Assembly: GCA_964247295.1 (NCBI GenBank)
Contig: CAXTTV010000123.1
Coordinates: 1-15,243, forward strand
Direction: 5' to 3'
Length of the DNA stretch: 15,243 bases
DNA from: CAXTTV01 sp964247295
GTDB taxonomy: Bacteria > Chloroflexota > Ktedonobacteria > Ktedonobacterales > Ktedonobacteraceae
Shown one piece after another: positions 5,856-12,682 of the stretch (positions are counted from its first letter, which is position 1; each line of letters starts with the position of its first letter). The notes beneath the pieces are model-generated. The model was given only the letters and a program-made list of their open reading frames with translations, was not told the origin of the DNA and made no database searches. The position numbers and the translations under genes were made by a program.

Positions 5856-7305
5856 AACGTGTACTCTCATCCACAAACACATCATGGCGACTTAGCGCTT
5901 CATGGAGACGTTCGAGCACGCATAACGTATAGTAGCGGCGATCCACAGGTGCCCCCTGAGGAGCAACATGACGTTTCCAACCTGCTGGGATTACCTCCAT
6001 CGGGGCGCTCTCCATCGCCGGTTTTTTTTGTCCTTCGATGTCTTTAAGAAACGTCAACGCTTTGAGAATCGGTTTGCCAGCCTCATTACTTGTAAACTCG
6101 ACGGTCCGCAGAAGCGCGGGGAAAAAGCGGCGGACCGCAGGATAACGTGCCACAATTTCTTGATAGTAGTTGTCATCGGTTGGACGTGCCAGCTCATAGA
6201 TGACTGCAATGGCTTCAGTGATCTTGATCTGTTTTTCGATGAGAAAGGTTCGTACCTGTTCATCTGTCCATTCTGGGGTACTCATCTTCTCACTGATCTC
6301 GGCGAGCGATAAGGCCGCTGCATCCAGATCTCGTAGCGTCCGCAACCTCGATCTTTTCCCAGAACTGACCGAACGTGCCAGCAGATCTCGAATGAGCATG
6401 TCCAGAACATCAAGCGAATCATCTTGCGCAGTGACCGCAAGCTGGCGTGCAAAGGATACCAGCGTTGCCAGACGACGTTGTTCGGTCAAATTGGCGATGT
6501 TCTGGGCCTTTGTGGTCACTGCATATTGGGCTAGCGCTTTGACGCGAGATGCCGGAACATTCACCAGATCAAGTGGGCCAACGTCTAACAATCGCACTTC
6601 CGTGAGACGAGCCAGTGCCTGGACTAAGACGGGCGCACTTGCACGAGAGGGAGCACGACGAAGACGTTCGAGATTGGTAATGCGTGAGACCCCAGCATGT
6701 GCCAGGAGTCCCTCAAGATCTGTTCGCTGTTCGGGGGAAACAGCCGCACTTAATCGTTGCCATAAACATTCTGCGACCCGCTCTCGAAGAGTGGAGATAA
6801 GACGGGTGAGCGTCGTCACTCCTGGCAGCAAGACCTTCTTCTCCAAGAGCCAGGCGGTTGCCAAGTCAAAGAGCACACTGGGTCGCTCAGTTCCGATCCA
6901 GATGCGTGCATAGAGAAAACGCATCAAAGCAAACCCTCCAGCGCGATCTGAAAACTCTTTATAGCCAGAATACTGCCTGATTTCCTGAGCATGATCCTGC
7001 TGCGTCTGGAGACGTTCGGCGTAGCGAACAATGCACCTTGGATCAGCAATATTCAATTGATCTGCCACGTAGGTAATCACTCCGATAGAAATATTGACGG
7101 GATCAACAAGAAAGATCCCAAGAAATCGAAGTGTGCCAATCTGGAGCGCAAACCCTAAGCGGTTATGATCTCCACGGCGCAGGGCAACCAGGGCGCGGTC
7201 CTCATCATCAAGATGAAAATAGCGGGCGAGTTGCTCAGGGGACGGTTCACCAACATAGCGGCCATACCGCTGCTCTTGTGCCTCGGTTAGATACTCAACA
7301 GGCAT
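5821..7305 (-). pseudogene. tnpA: Tn3-family transposase TnpA, N-terminal half only
   Basis: The 494-codon frame begins at ATG 7305 after a GGAGAGGAGG-type ribosome site. It encodes the N-terminal region of a Tn3-family transposase: the DUF4158 domain at about 5-170 (YLTEAQEQRYGRY, DRALVALRRGDHNRLGFALQ) and the following helical DNA-binding region up to CVLERLHEALSRHDVFV. Full-length relatives are about 970-1000 residues, with the DDE catalytic domain in the second half. Here transposase sequence ends near 5855, and the last dozen or so codons run out of frame through the methyltransferase relic. The enzyme is therefore dead. It is divergent from the resolvase gene, the usual tnpA/tnpR layout, and the end of the element next to tnpA is lost. 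Confidence 0.9.
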
Positions 7306-7595
7306 CTTCCTATGCCTCCTCTCCTATACCTTGCCGCTTGCGGCGCTGATAGGTATTTGTACCATAGCTGAGGGCGGAGGGTATCACAAGCGAACAGAGA
7401 GAAACGGGACCAATGGCTGTTCACTTCTATCAGAGAACAACTTTTCTTCATAAAAACGCCCAGAAGGGCAGATATGTAATGGTCTTAACAGTCGTTTATG
7501 CTTCCACAAAATGGGACGCGATATATTGCGTATCTCATTGCCATCCTGTATAGTCTTTACGGGCAGACAATGGTTAAGACACGACGGAGGGATGA
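7306..7595. other. Divergent tnpA-tnpR intergenic region, putative res site
   Basis: This 290-bp gap is where Tn3 elements carry res and the two promoters. Short dyads are visible: GCCGC-TT-GCGGC (7333-7344), GAACAG with CTGTTC near 7392-7422, GCCC-AGAA-GGGC (7458-7469) and an imperfect GATA/TATC dyad over the tnpR -35 region (about 7520-7534). I cannot assign res subsites I-III. Confidence 0.4.
7526..7554 (+). promoter_or_regulatory. Promoter of the resolvase gene
   Basis: TTGCGT (7526-7531), 17 nt, TATAGT (7549-7554), 42 bp before the ATG at 7596. It overlaps the imperfect dyad, which would allow autoregulation by the resolvase, as known in Tn3. Confidence 0.5.
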
Positions 7596-8219
7596 ATGGC
7601 ACAGACACTGGCCTATATTCGGGTTTCAGAAGATACACAGGATGTCAAAAATCAGAGGCACGAGATTCTGGAGGCGGCCCGACTCAGAGATCTCAAGATC
7701 GACGATTTTGTTTCCATTACCATGACCAGTCGGAAGACTGCTGCGCAACGACGCATTGACGAGGTACTTACTCGCCTGCAACGTGGGGACACCTTAATCG
7801 TCACCGAACTATCAAGGTTGGGGCGTAATACTGCTGAAATTATTGCCCTGGTGAATGACCTGGTGCAGCGAGGTATTCGGCTTATCGCCTTAAAGCAGCA
7901 CATTGACCTGACCGACCATGATATGAGTTCCAAGATTATCGTCACGGTCTTTTCTCTGCTGGCCGAACTAGAGCGTGACTTGATCAGCATGAGGACCAGG
8001 GAAGCGCTGGCCGCCAAGAAAAGCCAGGGAGTCACGCTTGGCAAGCCAAAGGGAACTATTCAGAAAAGCAAATTTGATGCTGATAGAGAACGCATCAAAG
8101 AATTGCTGAACCTCGGACTCTCCGTGCGCAAGATTGCCAACATCCTCAACTATCCCAACCATCATTCACTCAACACCTACGTCAAAAAACGTGGACTGCG
8201 TGAACACAGCTCATCATAA
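7596..8219 (+). CDS. tnpR: Serine recombinase, Tn3-type resolvase/invertase
   Basis: A 207-residue serine recombinase of normal length for the small resolvase/invertase class. The catalytic motif YIRVSEDTQ places the nucleophile at Ser11 with Arg9 beside it. ELSRLGRN (71-78) supplies the active-site arginines, and ELERDLISMRTREAL (124-138) is the start of the dimer helix E. A C-terminal helix-turn-helix lies at about 163-200 (RIKELLNLGLSVRKIANIL). A ribosome site CGGAGGG precedes ATG 7596 and no damage is visible, so it may be active. In Tn3 elements it resolves cointegrates at res between tnpA and tnpR, which fits its divergent position. With the transposase broken, its remaining activity could only be site-specific recombination at local res-like sites. 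Confidence 0.93.
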   Translation: MAQTLAYIRVSEDTQDVKNQRHEILEAARLRDLKIDDFVSITMTSRKTAAQRRIDEVLTRLQRGDTLIVTELSRLGRNTAEIIALVNDLVQRGIRLIALKQHIDLTDHDMSSKIIVTVFSLLAELERDLISMRTREALAAKKSQGVTLGKPKGTIQKSKFDADRERIKELLNLGLSVRKIANILNYPNHHSLNTYVKKRGLREHSSS

Positions 8220-8267
8220 ATGGGATTGGGTTAAGGAGAAAACGGCTCTTCTCAAATGTTCCAAATT

Positions 8268-8305
8268 GCTTTCCTGCACATTTTCGTCAAGATCTTAATC
8301 TACCC
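8268..8305. repeat. Possible outer inverted repeat of the Tn3 remnant
   Basis: After tnpR, 8268-8305 contains TTTTCGT and ends CTACCC, weakly like the reversed 38-bp Tn3 end (inner TTTTCGT, outer ACCCC). The partner end next to tnpA is lost, so this cannot be confirmed within the window. Confidence 0.2.
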
Positions 8306-8331
8306 TCAGTTACAAACCATGGAAGTATATC

Positions 8332-8360
8332 ATGACAATAAAACAGAAATGTTGTATGAT
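8332..8360 (+). promoter_or_regulatory. Promoter of the hydrolase-like gene
   Basis: ATGACA (8332-8337), 17 nt, TATGAT (8355-8360), about 74 bp before the start codon chosen for the gene. Confidence 0.4.
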
Positions 8361-8433
8361 GGAGTGAATCAAGAAAAGAATGTATCAGATAAGAAGAGTC
8401 TTTTATCACGCATTGAAGAACAGAAGGAGTATA

Positions 8434-9297
8434 ATGATGCAAGATCATCAGCCACTCATGTCTGAACCACCAGTCTCAGCAGGATTTGTGGGGGTTAATG
8501 GCGGTCAATTATATTATGAAATAGCTGGGGACGGCCATCCATTGATCATGGTGCAGAAAGAAGACTTTCTTGATCGGAGAATATGGGATGAGCAGTTTGC
8601 AACGTTTGCTTGTGCCTATCGAGTCGTTCGTTATGATGGACGTGGCTATGGAAAATCACCTTCGTCAACAGAACTTTATAAGCAAACAGATGATCTTGAG
8701 CAAGTGATGCGTACACTCATGTTGGAAAGCGCGTACTTGCTTGACTTTGGTGGAAATATCGCTCTTGACTTTGTACATGAGCATCCTACTGATGTTGATG
8801 CTTTGCTTATTGCTTCCCCAAGTATAAGCCCATACTTATCGTCTGATGAAGCGATGGCGGCGCTTCCACAGACGCTGGAACGTTTGGCTCCTCTAACCGA
8901 TGCCCTACTCCAGCAAGATACACAACGTGCAGTAGATCTTATTGTCGAGAGCTTTCACTTATCTTCGTCATTTCCCTCTGCATCTGCCCAGCACCTGCGT
9001 GCCATTGTATTCGATAATCTTCAGGCTGTACTTCAACCTGGGCAACCTCCGATCCCTGACACAAAAGCGTTTGATACCCGCAATCAATGGTTTACGCACA
9101 TCCAAACTCCGATGCTTCTCCTTGTAGGAGAAAATGCTCCTTCAGAAATACAGTCAAGCGCACAGACGCTCATAGCACGCATCGCTGGTGTACAGACGCG
9201 TGAAATTGCGCATGCCCAGTTTCTCCTCCATATTGAACAACCTGAAGAGTTTAACCACGCAGTCCTCACCTTTTTGCAATCATTAGGCGAACCATAA
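8434..9297 (+). CDS. Alpha/beta-hydrolase fold protein lacking the catalytic triad
   Basis: A 287-residue protein with the full alpha/beta-hydrolase layout: VNGGQLYYEIAGDGHPLIMV, YRVVRYDGRGYGKS, elbow region YLLDFGGNIALDF, PMLLLVGEN and the end IEQPEEFNHAVLTFL. Every usual active-site residue is changed. The oxyanion HG after strand 3 is QK (41-42). The nucleophile Ser in GxSxGG is Asp104 in LLDFGG. The acid after LLLVGE is Ala235. The catalytic His (GAGH in relatives) is Phe263. The elbow Asp recalls haloalkane dehalogenases, but without the His that chemistry would fail too. It is most likely a pseudoenzyme with a binding role, or a gene drifting out of use. The start at 8434 (ATGATG) follows AGAAGGAG; an upstream ATG at 8380 adds 18 residues without family character. 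Confidence 0.85.
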   Translation: MMQDHQPLMSEPPVSAGFVGVNGGQLYYEIAGDGHPLIMVQKEDFLDRRIWDEQFATFACAYRVVRYDGRGYGKSPSSTELYKQTDDLEQVMRTLMLESAYLLDFGGNIALDFVHEHPTDVDALLIASPSISPYLSSDEAMAALPQTLERLAPLTDALLQQDTQRAVDLIVESFHLSSSFPSASAQHLRAIVFDNLQAVLQPGQPPIPDTKAFDTRNQWFTHIQTPMLLLVGENAPSEIQSSAQTLIARIAGVQTREIAHAQFLLHIEQPEEFNHAVLTFLQSLGEP

Positions 9298-9340
9298 GCA
9301 GTTTCTTTTAAAAAAAGAAGAAGGAAACTGCTTATTTCTT
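9295..9340 (+). terminator. Terminator after the hydrolase-like gene
   Basis: TAAGCAGTTTC (9295-9305) pairs with GAAACTGCTTA (9324-9334), extended inwards by A-T and G-T pairs, then TTTCTT. The stem begins inside the gene's own TAA stop codon. Confidence 0.75.
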
Positions 9341-9359
9341 CGTGGGAAAGAATTTCCAG

Positions 9360-10352
9360 TTAAAAGTTGCAATTACTGGCACAAATGACGCCTGCTGGCC
9401 CAGCACAAACTCCACAGACGCCACAAATGAGGAGGCCAGCACCTAATGCACAATTAAGGCAATAAAGAGCACATTGTGTGCTTACGCTAGCTCCTAGGCA
9501 ACCAGTGAAACATTCAAAATTGAAGTCAGGATGCACTTGAAGATCAGGATGTGTCATCTGAGGAGCTGTAATGACTGTCCCTTTTCCATCTTGAAACGTC
9601 TGCGTTGCGATAACTATCCCTTTATGCGTCTTCCACGCCAACTCGGCATGGTTGTTCCCTTTATCAGTAAGTTGGCCAATCAGAGCTATCGTCGTGGTAG
9701 ACGAGAGTGGATCATCAATAGCTAAAAACGTGCTAGATTGCGCTTCATGCATCGATGGGAAAAATAGCACTAAACCTTTCGAATGTCCATCAACGCTTTG
9801 GTACGCGTATGTTTGTTCCCAGTTAGGACTCCCTAAGTATTTCGTCGCTTCGTGAAATGTTTGCGACTTTGCTAACTGGTGCTGAGCAATATCAACAGCG
9901 AGATGAGATGTATGAAACTGTGGTGCTTGCGATGAAGTATGAGCAAGTGCGTTCTGCGATGGTGTCAATGTACCCCCACCAATACCAAGGAGCAGACCGC
10001 CAAGCACAGCACTACTGCGAGTAAAGAATCTGCGTCGCTGAGGATTCAAAATCTCCTGAGGTTCAATAGCCCGACGCATGAGCTGTATCGTTTGCCAGGT
10101 TCTTTGTGGGCCGAGACCTCGCAATAGTTTCAGACGAAGCTGCATACCGGTATATGCAGAAATACGATCTTGCTCTACCTCTAATAAAGTGGGTTCCCAT
10201 TTCCACTGAGGCTTTGCTTGTGCGAGCTGCTGCTGGACGTCCTGGTTAGAGAGGCTCCGCACGACAAGCCATCCACTTGACGCTGTTTCTACCGCATTTG
10301 CCATGGAATGGCATGTCAGGCATCCTGCATCAAAAAGAAGGTAACGTTGCAT
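9360..10352 (-). CDS. DCC1-like / Tat-exported / 10-Cys halocin-C8-like bacteriocin precursor
   Basis: A 330-residue protein with three parts. Residues 1-80 resemble a DCC1/thioredoxin-like domain: YLLFDAGCLTC with Cys11 and Cys14. Residues 106-127 are a twin-arginine signal (QRRRFF, then AVLGGLLLGIGG), with a likely signal-peptidase site after ALA at 135-137. Having a Tat motif 105 residues in is unusual. Residues 138-275 are a His/Ser/Thr-rich soluble region of unknown fold. Residues 281-328 hold ten Cys (281, 285, 294, 298, 301, 310, 313, 316, 324, 328) among Gly, Ala, Leu and Val, as in the halocin C8-type bacteriocin domain, which also has ten Cys and is made as the C-terminus of a Tat-exported precursor. 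The middle could then be a pro- or immunity region (inference). ATG 10352 follows AAGGAGT at 5 nt. It converges on the hydrolase-like gene. The class is likely; antimicrobial activity is unproven. Confidence 0.75.
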   Translation of the reverse strand: MQRYLLFDAGCLTCHSMANAVETASSGWLVVRSLSNQDVQQQLAQAKPQWKWEPTLLEVEQDRISAYTGMQLRLKLLRGLGPQRTWQTIQLMRRAIEPQEILNPQRRRFFTRSSAVLGGLLLGIGGGTLTPSQNALAHTSSQAPQFHTSHLAVDIAQHQLAKSQTFHEATKYLGSPNWEQTYAYQSVDGHSKGLVLFFPSMHEAQSSTFLAIDDPLSSTTTIALIGQLTDKGNNHAELAWKTHKGIVIATQTFQDGKGTVITAPQMTHPDLQVHPDFNFECFTGCLGASVSTQCALYCLNCALGAGLLICGVCGVCAGPAGVICASNCNF

Positions 10353-10755
10353 CTAGCACTCCTTGCAGCTATATAAATGTTCTATAATTTTAAAGTGAAA
10401 GATAGCATATTTCAGCTTTTCGACACTCCTTTCTAGCAAGACATTTATGCATGTCAAATACGTGCTGCCTTGCAAATTAGCTTACCAAACCTTACAGAGT
10501 AATATATAACCTATAAAATATATGTTTGTCAATAAAATAAGCAATTAATCTTAAAAATCTTTTCATTTATAAGCGCTTCAATCACATCGCATTACAATGT
10601 AAAATCATAAGAAGAATCATAAAGGCGATACGCTAGAATTGTTTCTTTTTCATCTCCTTTTTTGAGACATATGTTGCCGCATTTACCGGACTGCGACGCA
10701 CCGCCCCCACAAAGTGGACCGCTACGTCCAAGAATCTGGGCCACCAGAATAATTG
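10353..10755. other. AT-rich intergenic region with promoter, no gene
   Basis: About 400 bp without a credible reading frame. It holds the promoter of the bacteriocin-like gene and an AAGCGCTT palindrome (10571-10578). Most is strongly AT-rich, but about 10675-10750 is abruptly GC-rich, suggesting a small foreign scrap. Confidence 0.6.
10504..10532 (-). promoter_or_regulatory. Promoter of the bacteriocin-like gene
   Basis: Minus strand: consensus TTGACA (10527-10532), 17 nt, TTATAT (10504-10509). The implied leader to the ATG at 10352 is about 145 nt. Confidence 0.6.
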
Positions 10756-11137
10756 TCAAAAATTCGCCAGAGAGGCAAATTCCTTATCGTTGTTTTTCGT
10801 TCCATTAATACTCAAGGGCCAGATATAAACGGCCTGGACCTCAAGAGAGCCAAAATCAACAATATGTCCCATTTTATCGTAAGCAACCAGTACCACATCT
10901 ATGTTGCCTGCCGAACGTCCATATTTATCATTGTGGGTTTTCGGCTTTATCTTTTGTACAATTAGGGACTTTATTGTTGAATGGACATAATTTGTGTTTT
11001 TTATATCGCTCTGCATTCGAGGATAAGTTATTGGCAGGAAACCCAAAGATTTCGGCCAGTGGGTGTTTTGGTGTCTGGCTTGTATCCATAAAACCCTCAC
11101 TGAATGAGACTATATAATCACTATCAGCTAATATCAT
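10756..11137 (-). pseudogene. NotI-family restriction endonuclease relic, frameshifted and internally deleted
   Basis: Two minus-strand pieces in different frames belong to one family. The upstream piece (11137-10931) contains LAEIFGFPANN, then KLCPFNNKVPNCTKDKAENP, the N-terminal Cys motif of NotI-type endonucleases. The downstream piece (about 10926-10822) contains YGRSAGNIDVVLVAY and IVDFGSLEVQAVYI, which corresponds to the nuclease core strand (LEIQ-like) of the same family. In intact relatives a much longer stretch separates the two, so more than 100 residues are missing at about 10927-10935, together with the frame change. Similarity also ends abruptly after VYI near 10822, so the C-terminus is gone. 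No ribosome site is visible. The assignment rests on motif memory; the two-piece structure is seen directly. A restriction relic in the same island as a methyltransferase relic suggests lost restriction-modification cargo. Confidence 0.65.
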
Positions 11138-11187
11138 CTTTATTATCTGCGCGATGTCAAAGAGAACTCAACAGTGTTTGGTAGTAT

Positions 11188-12609
11188 TTATTGTTTGGAA
11201 CGCCTTCGTGTCATCCAGCGCGCGATGCTGGCTTCCTGCCCCTGGGTGGTTGGCTGGTAGAAATGGCGATCCTTCAAATTCTCCGGTAGATATTCTTGTA
11301 GACGTATGGCTGGTGGCCGATCCGGGTCCTCAACCTCCATCTCACGATACTGGTCGTGGGCGTAAAGATACTCTTTGCCGTAATCCAAATCTTTCATCAG
11401 CTTTGTGGGGGCGTTCCTCAGATGCAGAGGGATCGGCTCGTTGCGGTTGGTGCGCACCTCTTCCATCGCTTGATTATAGGCAGTGTAAACGGCGTTGCTT
11501 TTGGGGGCGGTCGCCAGATGCACTACGGCCTGAGCCAGAATGACGCCAGCTTCAGGCATGCCAATAAAGTGGACTGCCTGCTGCGCTGCGACGCAGACCT
11601 GAAGCGCCTGAGGATCTGCCATCCCCACATCCTCGGAGGCGAAGCGGATCAATCGGCGTACAATGTAGATTGGGTCCTCGCCACCCTCTAGCATTCGCAC
11701 CAGCCAGTAGATCCCGGCGTCGGGATCTGATCCCCGCAACGATTTGTGCAGGGCCGAGATTGCGTCGAAATGCTGTTCGCCTCCTTTGTCGTAGAGGAGT
11801 GCCCGGTGCTGCATTACCTCTTCGATCGTTGCGATGGTGATGATGCGCTGACCCTCGATGGCCGGCTCGCTTAGATTGACAGCAACCTCCAGTGCGTTGA
11901 GCGCGGTTCTGGCGTCACCGTTGGCGAAGACGGCGATCTGTTGTAGCGCCTCAGACTCAATTTTTAGGTTCTGACTGCCCAGGCCATGCTCGGGATCTTT
12001 GAGGGCCTGCTTTAAGATCTGCTCCGTCTGTTCCTCGGTCAGGGCTTTCAATGTAAAGACGCGCGAGCGCGATAGCAGAGCAGCATTGACCTCGAAGCTG
12101 GGATTCTCGGTGGTCGCGCCGATCAATGTAACGATCCCACTCTCGACGTGGGGCAGAACGGCGTCCTGCTGAGCCTTGTTAAAGCGATGGATCTCGTCAA
12201 TGAACAAAATGGTGCGCTGCTTACTGAACTGCCGAAGTTTGCGCGCCTCTTCAATTACCCGGCGGATATCCGCGACCCCGGCGGAGACCGCGCTCAGGGT
12301 GACAAAACGAGCGTTGGTCTGCCGGGCAATCACCTCAGCCAGCGTCGTTTTGCCGCTGCCCGGTGGTCCCCAGAGGATCATCGAGGTGATCATGTCCCCC
12401 TCGATCGCCCGACGCAAGATTTTTCCAGGCCCTAAAAGATGCTCCTGCCCAGCGATCTCGTCGATCGTTCGGGGTCGCATCCGTGCCGCCAGAGGATCGC
12501 CCTGTTGCGTGGGAGTTGTGGCCTGCTGAGGCGTTCGCGTTGATTGCGCGGATGATGCCTCTGTTTTAGGAGGCAGGGCATCCCCAAAAAGGGAAGATTG
12601 ATCAGGCAT
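11188..12609 (-). CDS. rarA: Replication-associated recombination protein A (AAA+ ATPase RarA/MgsA)
   Basis: A 473-residue AAA+ protein of the clamp-loader-like RarA/MgsA/WRNIP1 family, which acts at stalled or gapped replication forks. Visible elements are PLAARMRPRTIDEIAGQEHLLGPGK (39-63), Walker A GPPGSGKT (81-88), Walker B ILFIDEIH (134-141), sensor 1 GATTENPSF (from 164), the arginine-finger region LLSRSRVF (179-186), sensor 2 NGDARTALN (230-238), then the C-terminal tetramerisation domain ending RHFYQPTTQGQ. ATG 12609 is chosen because MPDQSSLFGD is the usual N-terminus; an ATG at 12663 lacks a ribosome site and adds unrelated residues. It lies 73 bp after priA on the same strand, probably in one transcript. 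Its last 20 codons have a diverged second copy at 5308-5370. Confidence 0.95.
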   Translation of the reverse strand: MPDQSSLFGDALPPKTEASSAQSTRTPQQATTPTQQGDPLAARMRPRTIDEIAGQEHLLGPGKILRRAIEGDMITSMILWGPPGSGKTTLAEVIARQTNARFVTLSAVSAGVADIRRVIEEARKLRQFSKQRTILFIDEIHRFNKAQQDAVLPHVESGIVTLIGATTENPSFEVNAALLSRSRVFTLKALTEEQTEQILKQALKDPEHGLGSQNLKIESEALQQIAVFANGDARTALNALEVAVNLSEPAIEGQRIITIATIEEVMQHRALLYDKGGEQHFDAISALHKSLRGSDPDAGIYWLVRMLEGGEDPIYIVRRLIRFASEDVGMADPQALQVCVAAQQAVHFIGMPEAGVILAQAVVHLATAPKSNAVYTAYNQAMEEVRTNRNEPIPLHLRNAPTKLMKDLDYGKEYLYAHDQYREMEVEDPDRPPAIRLQEYLPENLKDRHFYQPTTQGQEASIARWMTRRRSKQ

Positions 12610-12682
12610 AGCACTTTCTTTTCTGTGTAAGCAGCAATTATCACCAGATCTATAGCATGGCATATTCGGGTCAGAAGATCAA

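Noticed and set aside
6200..6913. Long plus-strand frame (237 codons) opposite tnpA
   Set aside because: It is very rich in Ser and Arg, the usual shadow of the transposase gene; the minus frame gives clear Tn3 motifs.
8256..8465. Short plus-strand frame before the hydrolase-like gene
   Set aside because: No ribosome site, overlaps the promoter and hydrolase start, and has no family character.
8434..9297. Haloalkane dehalogenase, because of Asp at the nucleophile position
   Set aside because: The catalytic His and the oxyanion motif are also missing, so that chemistry is not supported.
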